Shown here: positions 1-7,445 of the stretch, one piece after another
How positions within the stretch are numbered: position 1 is the first letter of the stretch
Layout: each line of letters starts with the position of its first letter
IMG/VR virus record: IMGVR_UViG_3300010354_000638
Location: 1-24,179 of that record
Direction: 5' to 3' (one strand)
DNA: 24,179 bases
DNA from: a virus
Made by a program: the position numbers and the translations under genes
The notes under the pieces: model-generated
What the model saw: the letters and a program-made list of their open reading frames with translations, nothing else
Told to the model about the DNA's origin: nothing
Database searches by the model: none

Positions 1-2598
1 GCGATCCATTTCTTCTTCGCTGGCGCCTGCTTTACCTGCTTTGGCTAATTCTTTCATACCTGGACCATATTTTTTCCAACCTTTGGCATGACGGCTCATT
101 GCTTCTAATGCTTGATCATCAGCATCCATGTCTTCTTGATAGGAACCATGGGCTATTTGATTGACCAGGTCCCCGTGTAGGTCTGTTAATTGCGCTAAAT
201 CTTCATCACTTAACGGAGTTCCGTCTGTATATTCACCTGAACTGAAGTAGGCATCTACATAGTCTGGATAATCTCTGCGATCCACACCATCTACTTCTAA
301 ACTGCTACTATCAACCATTTTACCGTTGAGTTCTATACCGTTAATATTTTCCTCCATACCACGCTCACCTTGACGCATAGAATAATCTGTATAATCATCG
401 TCGCTATCTTGGTCTATATGAAAGAATCTATCATAGGCCATACCAAATGCTCGTCTAAATAATTTAGGATCTGCTTTAACGATACTTGGCATCTTTTGTG
501 CCACAAGTTTCATATAGGTATTTTTATCACCGCCTTGTGGATATATGTCTGTAATTATTTGAGAAATATGAGATACCATACTATCGGTTTGGTATGAGGA
601 GCCTTCCGCCACACCTTGCTCTGCTATTTTGTCACCGGGAACATTGCCCTTCATTCGGATTACACTTTTGGCACCATGTCCGGCTGCTATGCGTTTGGCA
701 TCAGCATCGTCTTTGGCAGTAAAACGCTTTACTTGTCCATTACGCATCATCATTTCATATTTTTGTGTTTTGCCTTCGCCTTCCGCTACACCTTGCATAG
801 ATTCTGTTGTAGGGGCTCCGGTAGGAGAAACTGAAACATCTTTGCCTTTCATTTTTAAACTTCTGGCAATGTTCATGGCTTGCCGTTGATCAGCGAAAAC
901 TTTCCAAGGTTTTCCATTTATTGTTACCTGGTAGTTATTTCTTTCGTTTTCCAATCCTGCATTCCGCTCTCTATTACGAAAGGCAGTATCTTGTGGTACT
1001 CTACCACTTAGGCTCATAGGATCGTCACTAGATCCATAACCCTGTTGTAACATACGTTGATCAGCCTCTTGGCTAAGTTGATTGACCAATTTTTCTGCTA
1101 GAGCGGCTGCTTCTTCACCTAGCTCTTTTTTAACATGTAGAACAACACCAGTTTCGCCCTTAGGGAACTTGCCTGTTTCACGGTCATAGAATTGCTTGAC
1201 CATTTCTGCTATCTGTCTAAGGTTTACCTGTTGTGGCTCTACACCTTCTTCTTCCTGATCTTCTGACATGCCCATATCTTGAGCTGCCTCTGGATCTTCT
1301 TTCATAAGCCACGACTTAATAGTAGGTACCGGATCTGCTTCTGGATTTACCTTGGCCAGTTCTGACAAAGCACTTTCTAGTATGTCGTCATGAATACCGA
1401 TGCCCTGTAGAGCTTCTATGGCACTGACACCGTCAACACCTAAACTCAGTCCGCTTTCTACAAGTTCTTTTAACTGCATCAGTGTATCGGGCTCCATACG
1501 ACCTTCTTCAATTCTATTTGCCCAATCTACAAAACTTTCAAATTCATCCTGTCTTACAGTTTCAGTTTCTTCTAGTTGTTCCTCGTCTTGTACATATGTT
1601 TCTAGGTCTAATGTGCCTGTTTCTTGCATAATTCTATGAATTAGAGGAAAGAATTGTGTGAGATCTTCCTTGAAACTCTTAACTGTAAACTTACTTTTAT
1701 AATCTTCCATGGTGGCTTGATCTAGCACCATTTGTTCGTCTGTGAATGGCTGTATGGTTTCTTTCCACTGTTCGTAGAAACTTTGACGACATAAATTTTC
1801 CATGGTCTTTTTTAGATTGACTAATTTTTGGTCTGCTTTATGTGTGATTTCATTAACTTCTCTGTTCATGCTGTCATGTAGTCCTACATGACGTTTAAAC
1901 GCGGCTAATTCTGCTATGTGTTGACTCATTTCTATTATGGCTTTACCTGCATCATCGTAGGGCCTGCCACCATTAGCCACATGACGTTGCATGGCTTTGG
2001 CTCCTGCTAGATGTTCAAATGGATACTTAAAACGTTCCCCATCTTGATTTTCAATGTATAGAGCTTTGATATTATTGCGACGACTACGTGCGCCTAGCTG
2101 TGTTTCATCCACAGGTTTGTTATGTCTAACGATAAGTTTGGTTTTTTCTAATGGTAGATAAGAGCTTTTGGTGCTACCAAACATTTTGCTTTCCTGCATA
2201 GATGGCATTTCTGTTTCCTTTTGACCTGTAGACGCAAGATATTGAAAATCGTCTTTGTTAAGATGACTTTTGGTTATGTCTCTGGTATCAAATCTAAGTA
2301 GTCTGCGCTTGGCAAACATACGCATTTCTCTTAAGAAATCATACCATAGTTGTTTAACAAAACTGTCTTGATCTTCTAGTATACCTTGACTATAAAATAT
2401 TTTTAAACTTCCAAGTTCATTAATGCTGATACTGACTCGTCCAAGGTTATCACCTTCTATGACAAAATCAAAATCAAAAAATCTTGCCTTTTTTGGATCA
2501 CTGGTAACAGCACCTTGATCGTCGCCCATCTCTAGATTTTGAAAGCGACTTCGAACTTTGTCAAAAACATCTTGACTGATAATATGTATAGAATTCAT
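1..2598 (-). CDS. Large unrecognised phage protein, partial (C-terminus beyond left edge)
   Basis: Reading the minus strand from the ATG at 2598 gives 866 codons without a stop up to base 1, so the 3-prime end is missing. It begins MNSIHIISQDVFDKVRSRF. I do not recognise a family. Residues 1 to about 120 look folded and mixed alpha/beta; the middle (about 240-520) is highly acidic and helical; the C-terminal third looks low in complexity and disordered. The hexapeptide QGVAEG occurs at residues 602-607 and 661-666, bounding a 59-residue segment. The start has no Shine-Dalgarno sequence. A GATAAATA late-promoter box lies 4 bases upstream, inside the end of the terminase gene. Its position directly after the large terminase suggests a virion or packaging-associated role, such as a capsid-interior protein, but that is inference from context only. 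Confidence 0.85.
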   Translation of the reverse strand, partial: MNSIHIISQDVFDKVRSRFQNLEMGDDQGAVTSDPKKARFFDFDFVIEGDNLGRVSISINELGSLKIFYSQGILEDQDSFVKQLWYDFLREMRMFAKRRLLRFDTRDITKSHLNKDDFQYLASTGQKETEMPSMQESKMFGSTKSSYLPLEKTKLIVRHNKPVDETQLGARSRRNNIKALYIENQDGERFKYPFEHLAGAKAMQRHVANGGRPYDDAGKAIIEMSQHIAELAAFKRHVGLHDSMNREVNEITHKADQKLVNLKKTMENLCRQSFYEQWKETIQPFTDEQMVLDQATMEDYKSKFTVKSFKEDLTQFFPLIHRIMQETGTLDLETYVQDEEQLEETETVRQDEFESFVDWANRIEEGRMEPDTLMQLKELVESGLSLGVDGVSAIEALQGIGIHDDILESALSELAKVNPEADPVPTIKSWLMKEDPEAAQDMGMSEDQEEEGVEPQQVNLRQIAEMVKQFYDRETGKFPKGETGVVLHVKKELGEEAAALAEKLVNQLSQEADQRMLQQGYGSSDDPMSLSGRVPQDTAFRNRERNAGLENERNNYQVTINGKPWKVFADQRQAMNIARSLKMKGKDVSVSPTGAPTTESMQGVAEGEGKTQKYEMMMRNGQVKRFTAKDDADAKRIAAGHGAKSVIRMKGNVPGDKIAEQGVAEGSSYQTDSMVSHISQIITDIYPQGGDKNTYMKLVAQKMPSIVKADPKLFRRAFGMAYDRFFHIDQDSDDDYTDYSMRQGERGMEENINGIELNGKMVDSSSLEVDGVDRRDYPDYVDAYFSSGEYTDGTPLSDEDLAQLTDLHGDLVNQIAHGSYQEDMDADDQALEAMSRHAKGWKKYGPGMKELAKAGKAGASEEEMDR
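601..796 (-). repeat. QGVAEG-bounded 59-codon cassette
   Basis: The 19-base sequence GCCTTCCGCTACACCTTGC (778-796) recurs at 601-619 with one difference, 177 bases (59 codons) apart, and encodes QGVAEG both times. The residues between (EGKTQKYEMMMRNGQVKRF and on to KIAE) look like a compact beta-alpha unit inside a disordered region. Confidence 0.7.
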
Positions 2599-2602
2599 GG
2601 TG

Positions 2603-2610
2603 TATTTATC
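2603..2610 (-). promoter_or_regulatory. Late promoter box at the end of terminase for the next gene
   Basis: GATAAATA on the minus strand (one mismatch to TATAAATA), overlapping the terminase stop codon and 4 bases before the ATG at 2598. No Shine-Dalgarno sequence separates it from the start. Confidence 0.5.
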
Positions 2611-4195
2611 AGAAACTCATGTATATAGGTAATGGCATATCATATTCTTCTAGTCCAGTATGATCACGCATTTTTTCATATACCAAAGGATCCCAGTCTT
2701 GAAGGATCATGACCATTCTAACTGCCAACAAGATGCCTGCAACTAGATCATCGTGTTGCCCAACTTTGGCTTTGTAGGTTATACCTTGAGCTATAAATGA
2801 CTTGAGTTCGGTTATAAGACTTTTACTATTGATTTTTATTTGTCTAGTTTCTATAAGCTGTTTTAGCTTGGCACAGGCTGCTATTTTAGATGTATGAGTG
2901 GTATTAAACCCCTTTCTGAAACGTCTTACATGGCCCTTCTTTATTGGTTCACTTAGGAATAGACCGGGGATGGTTTCTTCACCGATTTCGTTGATTGCTA
3001 CCAGCGCACTTTCACCCAGAGTATTATTTTCGACACTGTAGTACAAGCTGGTATTGATACCGTCTTTGGTAAAATGATCATCTATGTGCTTACAAAGATC
3101 TCTTAAAATCCTTACCTGTGCCTGTATTGGTGTGGTGTTATGGTGCCACTCTGCTACCTGTATCATAGAGGGTAATTCTAAAATTTCTATAGCAGCATAG
3201 TCGCCACCTGTACCCATGGCAGGATCTAAGGCCACCAGATAAGTACAGGCTGTATTGATTTTTTTATACCATCTTGCCTGTCCCATTTTCATAACAGGTT
3301 CAGAACCTTCAAGAGTCGACAAACTAATACTATTAATCAGCGTTTCATCAAAAACTAAAAACTTACATTCATGTTCACGTTCAAAACGCTCTACTCCAAC
3401 GCGACTTCGCTCTGTATCAGCCCATTTTTCATCTCTGTCCGGATGCTCATTCCAAATCGCTATGAAGGGATAGAAGCCATTTTTTCCTAGCTCTTGTTCG
3501 TTTCCATATTCATCAAATCTTTTATTGGCTTCACTCCAGATAAGCGCGAACTGGTCTTCGTCAGAATTTGGAGTTGACGTTATGATAGCTTTACCACCAG
3601 TCGCCAAGGTGGGCGATATTGAAGTCCAAAATTCTACCGCTATATTAGGCTCGACATAGGCAAATTCATCTAGGTATATCATACTCAAGCTCATACCACG
3701 ACCAGTTGTTTCTGTAGTTGTTTGGGCTACAATACGACTGCCATTGTCAAATTCTATGCTTTGTTTATTATAACTGGTCACACCGCATCTTATATGATCA
3801 GGACACATTTCGTAGGCATATCTTAGCCTAGTCATAATTTCTTGAGCGCCTGTATATTTGTGTGCAGCGATAAGTATGGTGCTGTCGGGAATAAACATAG
3901 CATACCAAAGTAGATAACCTACCGCCGTGGTAGTCTTACCCATTTGTCGTCCTAGCATGTTTACACTGAAACGATGTTTATGATAACTAGATAATAATCC
4001 TATTTGATACTGATAAGGATCGTATTTGATTTTGCCCTTGGTAGGATGTTGTATGTAAAAGAAATTTCGTAAGAAAAAATCAGGACCTAGATCTTGATCC
4101 TGACACTGTAACAGTTCCTGTATGGTTTCTTCGGTGTATTTTTGTGTTGCGTTGGCCTTTTTGACCAATACACCGTCTAATGATTTGCTTCCCAT
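2609..4195 (-). CDS. 17: Terminase large subunit (T4 gp17-like packaging ATPase and nuclease)
   Basis: DNA-packaging motor that pumps genome into the prohead and cuts the concatemer. The 528-residue protein (T4 gp17 is 610) has an N-terminal ATPase with Walker A GRQMGKTT (residues 82-89), Walker B MIYLDE (172-177, catalytic E177) and coupling motif TSTPN (206-210). The C-terminal RNase H-like nuclease shows D324 in ALDPAMGTGGD, E389 in SVENN and D482/D483 in QHDDLVAG, matching the T4 gp17 acidic triad. The ATG at 4195 has no Shine-Dalgarno sequence. It follows a strong terminator and an AGTAAATA box 5 bases upstream, so it may have its own, possibly leaderless, late transcript. The small subunit candidate (6153-6620) is three genes upstream in the same orientation, as expected for a packaging module. 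Confidence 0.96.
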   Translation of the reverse strand: MGSKSLDGVLVKKANATQKYTEETIQELLQCQDQDLGPDFFLRNFFYIQHPTKGKIKYDPYQYQIGLLSSYHKHRFSVNMLGRQMGKTTTAVGYLLWYAMFIPDSTILIAAHKYTGAQEIMTRLRYAYEMCPDHIRCGVTSYNKQSIEFDNGSRIVAQTTTETTGRGMSLSMIYLDEFAYVEPNIAVEFWTSISPTLATGGKAIITSTPNSDEDQFALIWSEANKRFDEYGNEQELGKNGFYPFIAIWNEHPDRDEKWADTERSRVGVERFEREHECKFLVFDETLINSISLSTLEGSEPVMKMGQARWYKKINTACTYLVALDPAMGTGGDYAAIEILELPSMIQVAEWHHNTTPIQAQVRILRDLCKHIDDHFTKDGINTSLYYSVENNTLGESALVAINEIGEETIPGLFLSEPIKKGHVRRFRKGFNTTHTSKIAACAKLKQLIETRQIKINSKSLITELKSFIAQGITYKAKVGQHDDLVAGILLAVRMVMILQDWDPLVYEKMRDHTGLEEYDMPLPIYMSF

Positions 4196-4200
4196 ATTAT

Positions 4201-4208
4201 TATTTACT
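4201..4208 (-). promoter_or_regulatory. Weak T4-type late promoter box upstream of terminase
   Basis: AGTAAATA on the minus strand, two mismatches to the T4 late consensus TATAAATA, lies 5 bases from the terminase ATG and just after the terminator at 4208-4237. The match is weak, but the position repeats that seen at 8576, 14605 and 15394. Confidence 0.4.
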
Positions 4209-4237
4209 GAAAAAAATAGGCTCCTAAGAGCCTATTT
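4208..4237 (-). terminator. Intrinsic terminator between the 410-residue protein gene and terminase
   Basis: On the minus strand a perfect 10-bp stem (AAATAGGCTC pairing with GAGCCTATTT, plus positions 4214-4223 and 4228-4237) with a 4-base loop is followed by a run of seven U. It ends the leftward operon that starts at 8576 and separates it from the terminase transcript. Confidence 0.9.
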
Positions 4238-4287
4238 GAAAGTTAAAATTGTTTAACCTTTTCTTAGTTTCGAAAGTACTGCTCCAG

Positions 4288-5520
4288 CTACTTTTTCGCC
4301 TCTTTCCTTACTACCATATTTCTCTCCTGCTGTCTTAACTCTGGTTTACCTATATCTTTTCCGGCTCTGGCCTTCTTAGCACTGTAATCTCCTGTAGATT
4401 CACTTTTTAATCTGCCATCTCGCTCAGCACTCTTTAGCATATCATAACGATCTTTGTAGCCTGCAATACCAGGCTTGATATCTTGAGCAGCAGCCTTTTC
4501 ACCTGGTGTAGGATTCTTAATGTGTTTCATTGTGGTCTTAGCTTGACGTGATTTGTATTGTCTATCTTTACGATCAGCATCTAAGTCGCTCATAGCACCT
4601 TCCATTGTGCCACATTCTTTTAGACCATGGACAGGACATTTCTCACCTTTAGGGGTATGATTGCATTCGTCTTCGACACCTTCTCTTTTGATGTCGCCGG
4701 TGCCTTTACCATTGATTTTAATTTCTTTCCCTTTAGGTGTATTTTGTACTGCTTGACCGTAGGCATTACCTTCATTGGGGTCTTCTTTTACCTTGCCTTC
4801 TTTCTTTTTTGATTCAGTTATAAATCTTTGATATTCGGCAAATAGCCTTTCTTCCATGGTACCTTCTGGCCTGGCTCTTGCAAGTCCTGCTTGACGCTCT
4901 CTATGATCACCTTGATTAGGATTGTGCGCCATATGATCTGAATCCATTTTTGGTACTCGGGTTGGGTCCGAAGGTGTATTTGTATAACTTTCAACTTCGT
5001 CAGCATCTGGATCAGTTAGACTATCACCTGCTGCTGCGCCTGACAATGCGCCAAGAGCAGCGCCGGCTGGACCACCTGTGGCCAAGCCTGCTATACCGCC
5101 TAGAGCACCTCCACCTAGAGCACCTAGAATTTCCTCGCTCTGTGGCTCATTCATAGTATCAAGCATACGACGCATGCTGTCATCGTGACCGTGATCATGT
5201 GGTTGTGCCTGTTGTGCTACTCCTGCTAGACTCATGATATCTTGCAGCATGTGACTTAGTTCTTCAGCACTTCCTGCGCTTACATTTAGACTGGCAGGCC
5301 CAGTTGCTCCTTGCATGGGCATCATTCCACATTCTTCTATCTTTGATTCCTTTAGACCTGCTAGTGCTCTTAGATCAGACATGTCGTTTAGTGGTGGTAG
5401 ACTTGGAGAATTAACCATTTCTTTATTAAGGGTTTTAACATCTACCATGGGAGTGGTTTTTACGTTAGGATTATTAGAATCAAGTTCTGACAATCTTTTG
5501 AGTACGTCTATCATTTGCAT
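4288..5520 (-). CDS. Unknown phage protein with glycine zipper and Cys/His cluster
   Basis: No family recognised. The 410-residue protein is mostly hydrophilic and probably disordered, with three visible landmarks. There is a His-rich patch HDHGHDD at 108-114. A long Gly/Ala segment at 131-165 has glycine-zipper spacing (GALGGGALGGIAGLATGG), of the type that inserts in or crosses membranes. A Cys/His cluster CNHTPKGEKCPVHGLKEC at 286-303 could bind a metal ion. The motif IEECGMMP (61-68) resembles LKECGTME (300-307). The C-terminus is Lys/Arg-rich. The ATG at 5520 follows AAGGAAA 7 bases upstream, which overlaps the stop of the preceding gene, so the two are translationally close. It is the last gene before the terminator. 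The mix of a membrane-type segment and basic tail would suit a virion protein ejected with DNA; that is speculation. Confidence 0.85.
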   Translation of the reverse strand: MQMIDVLKRLSELDSNNPNVKTTPMVDVKTLNKEMVNSPSLPPLNDMSDLRALAGLKESKIEECGMMPMQGATGPASLNVSAGSAEELSHMLQDIMSLAGVAQQAQPHDHGHDDSMRRMLDTMNEPQSEEILGALGGGALGGIAGLATGGPAGAALGALSGAAAGDSLTDPDADEVESYTNTPSDPTRVPKMDSDHMAHNPNQGDHRERQAGLARARPEGTMEERLFAEYQRFITESKKKEGKVKEDPNEGNAYGQAVQNTPKGKEIKINGKGTGDIKREGVEDECNHTPKGEKCPVHGLKECGTMEGAMSDLDADRKDRQYKSRQAKTTMKHIKNPTPGEKAAAQDIKPGIAGYKDRYDMLKSAERDGRLKSESTGDYSAKKARAGKDIGKPELRQQERNMVVRKEAKK

Positions 5521-5522
5521 AA

Positions 5523-6134
5523 TTATTTCCTTGGATCTGCGGCCTGTTTAATAGGACTGTTATTATTAGCTGCAGAATCTGTATTAAATTTAGCTTTGCC
5601 TGCTGCTACGTTTTCGTTACCCTTGGCTTCTGGAATTTCTTCCCCGCGCTCTCTACGTTGTAATTTAAGAACATCGTTTAGTTCTTTTAAGAATTTTGAA
5701 TTATAAGCATCACCATAGTAATCTTCTGCTTTTACAGATTCAGCTTCTTTCATATCAGGATCTAGTAATCTTGCTTCTTTGTTGATAGTTTTTGGTTCTT
5801 GATATTCTTCGCTGGGCTCATTAGGACTTCTAACCACTAATCTGTCTTTGCCAATGCCTAGATTATGTGCTAGATATTCAGTCAATTCAAATTGTGTACT
5901 TGGATAATCTAAGGTAACTTCAAATATGCTTACTTCACAATTTTTTACCTGAGGAAAATCCAGGGGTAATTGTTGTACTGGAGTTTTAGTGGCTTTTTTA
6001 AACCCTTTGACTTCGTATCTGTCTAACAGAGTTTTTAATTTTGATTCTTGTTCGGTGGTGAAATCACCTGCAACCTTTACCTTAAATGTATAGGTCTTTT
6101 TTGATTCAGATAGATATTCTTTGAATGATTTCAT
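5523..6134 (-). CDS. Unknown protein with capsid-targeting-like N-terminus
   Basis: A 203-residue hydrophilic protein. It starts MKSFKEYLSESKK, which resembles the short N-terminal capsid-targeting sequence of T4 internal head proteins and contains L-S-E, a match to the L/I-x-E rule for the T4 prohead protease gp21. Residues 14 to about 105 look like a folded alpha/beta domain (alternating YTFKVKVAG, CEVSIFEVTLDYP), reminiscent of a ferredoxin-like fold. The remainder is charged and likely disordered. The start at 6134 is supported by AGGA about 12 bases upstream. An AATAAATA box lies in the tail of the upstream gene. It sits between the small-terminase-like gene and the Cys/His protein. A head-internal or DNA-associated role is inferred from the N-terminus and neighbours; no named family is claimed. 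Confidence 0.85.
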   Translation of the reverse strand: MKSFKEYLSESKKTYTFKVKVAGDFTTEQESKLKTLLDRYEVKGFKKATKTPVQQLPLDFPQVKNCEVSIFEVTLDYPSTQFELTEYLAHNLGIGKDRLVVRSPNEPSEEYQEPKTINKEARLLDPDMKEAESVKAEDYYGDAYNSKFLKELNDVLKLQRRERGEEIPEAKGNENVAAGKAKFNTDSAANNNSPIKQAADPRK

Positions 6135-6152
6135 TGTGATGGTTCCTATCTG

Positions 6153-6620
6153 TTATTTATTTAGATTTTTTAATTTTTCTAGTATGCTGTTTCTATCTGT
6201 TACTATGTAACCTTCACCGTCTATGGTGGCAGCACCTTCTCCATGTTTTTTATCAATAGCCAATTTCTTAATCTGAAGATCTACCATTTTTAATTTTTTA
6301 TCAATCTTATTAGTTTTTGCCTGGATGGCAGCACTCATCATTTGAGCTGCTACCTCGAACATTCTTGCACTGTACCTAGGATCTACGTTCATCCCTAGGT
6401 CCATTAGATCGTCATAGGCCTGCTCAGCCTTATTTGCCAACTGGTCAAATTCACTATCACTGAGGTCACCTAGGCCTTTGACTTTTGGCAGAGCAGCTGA
6501 GATCTTATCAAATTCTTCTAACTTTTCTTGAAGATCTATTGTAGGAGGCAATACTACTTCTTCTTTGAAATCTATTGGTACTGATTCAATGTTTAATATT
6601 TCTTCTAATTTTTTAGTCAT
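6153..6620 (-). CDS. 16: Probable terminase small subunit (T4 gp16-like)
   Basis: A 155-residue, almost entirely helical protein, close in size to T4 gp16 (164). The central segment at about 80-125 (DPRYSARMFEVAAQMM, then a long helix with IDKKLKMVDLQIKKLAIDKK) has the pattern of the gp16 coiled-coil oligomerisation region, where T4 has a comparable SPRHMEVFATLM stretch. gp16 forms rings that stimulate the gp17 ATPase and mark DNA for packaging initiation. The acidic N-terminus and short C-terminal tail also fit. The gene lies three genes upstream of the large subunit in the same direction. The ATG at 6620 lacks a convincing Shine-Dalgarno sequence and is 9 bases after the upstream stop, so coupling is likely. 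The identification rests on pattern and context rather than an alignment. Confidence 0.75.
   Translation of the reverse strand: MTKKLEEILNIESVPIDFKEEVVLPPTIDLQEKLEEFDKISAALPKVKGLGDLSDSEFDQLANKAEQAYDDLMDLGMNVDPRYSARMFEVAAQMMSAAIQAKTNKIDKKLKMVDLQIKKLAIDKKHGEGAATIDGEGYIVTDRNSILEKLKNLNK
6154..6161 (-). promoter_or_regulatory. Possible late promoter box ahead of the 203-residue protein
   Basis: AATAAATA (one mismatch to TATAAATA) on the minus strand, inside the last codons of the gp16-like gene and about 19 bases before the next ATG, which has its own AGGA. It could be coincidence in Lys/Asn codons. Confidence 0.3.
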
Positions 6621-6629
6621 AATTTTTAC

Positions 6630-7073
6630 TTATCTATTTTGTTTTCCTTGATGGAACAAATCTTTTTCATTTATTATTCTAAACTTGACACCTGTATTTT
6701 TACACCAGTTACTGGCAGCAGCCCATTTAGCCATATTTTTTACTAGCTGTGCTTGATTGTAGGGATTTTTCCCTACTCGTTCTACAAGTGTTTGATTAGC
6801 TGGCTTGACTTCCCACAATTCTACATGTTTTTTGTAATTTTTATCAACGTAGTGTACAAGGAAATCTGGAACATATACAGTCTGTCTACCAGTCAACGGA
6901 TCTCTATAGGGAATTTTGACACTTTCGCTGGCCCATTGCTGAATAGAGGGATTTTCATCACACATTTTCATCACACTGAATTCCCAGCCGCTTCTAAACT
7001 TAGGTGTTCCAGTTCCTATATATTTGTCTGGATTTTTTAGCTTATAAAATCCCTGACTAAACTTGAGACTCAT
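6630..7073 (-). CDS. 4: Head completion protein (T4 gp4-like, nuclease fold)
   Basis: The 147-residue protein matches T4 gp4 (150) in size and in its opening pattern GFYKLKNPDKYIGTGTPKF followed by RSGWEF. gp4 is needed to finish the filled head before the tail joins. Restriction-enzyme-like nuclease residues are visible: E31 in the first helix, D70 in VPDF and E88-x-K90 in WEVKP, a PD...E-x-K arrangement. The start overlaps the upstream stop in an ATGA (7070-7073), so it is translationally coupled, with no separate Shine-Dalgarno sequence. In T4 gene 4 lies far from genes 16 and 17; here it sits next to the packaging genes. Confidence 0.9.
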   Translation of the reverse strand: MSLKFSQGFYKLKNPDKYIGTGTPKFRSGWEFSVMKMCDENPSIQQWASESVKIPYRDPLTGRQTVYVPDFLVHYVDKNYKKHVELWEVKPANQTLVERVGKNPYNQAQLVKNMAKWAAASNWCKNTGVKFRIINEKDLFHQGKQNR

Positions 7074-7444
7074 GGTAAAATATTACGTTGTATTTCCGCA
7101 GCAGGATTAATGTTATTGACGAAGCCTAGTATGCTGCTTTTATATCTATTGTAGTTTAAAATTTCTGCAACTAGCGCACTCAACTGAACACTGTCAAGAC
7201 CTTGTAGTGTATCTATTATTTTCATAGGATTCACTTCATCCTTAGCACATTGATAAATTAAAATTGTAGCTATTGATTCGGCGCTTGAGTCTCCAAAACC
7301 TTTTGATTGAAAATAGCTTTTGAGATTTCTCAAATAATCTCCGTCGATAGACACATTGTTTGTGTAAAAGCTATCAAAAAATTTCTGCTCTTCTATTTTT
7401 AAAATATTATCTTGTAAGGGAACATTACTATAAATTTTTTTCAT
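7070..7444 (-). CDS. Unknown small phage protein
   Basis: A 124-residue protein starting MKKIYSNVPLQ. The frame is open upstream to 7477, but the ATG at 7444 is chosen because GGGAGGAAGG lies directly before it and the preceding gene stops in TAGAATG. The protein is helical with no transmembrane segment. Residues about 35-110 (IDGDYLRNLKSYFQSKGFGD, later NPMKIIDTLQGLDSVQLSAL) look like a compact helical domain. It is sandwiched between a tube-fold baseplate protein and gp4 in one operon and ends with the ATGA overlap into gp4. I do not recognise the family. Its place suggests a small virion or assembly factor for the tail or head. Confidence 0.85.
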   Translation of the reverse strand: MKKIYSNVPLQDNILKIEEQKFFDSFYTNNVSIDGDYLRNLKSYFQSKGFGDSSAESIATILIYQCAKDEVNPMKIIDTLQGLDSVQLSALVAEILNYNRYKSSILGFVNNINPAAEIQRNILP

Positions 7445-7445
7445 T

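Noticed and set aside
616-1639. Plus-strand open frames at 616-889 and 1400-1639
   Set aside because: They run antisense to an uninterrupted 866-codon minus-strand frame with better composition, and lack ribosome-binding sites.
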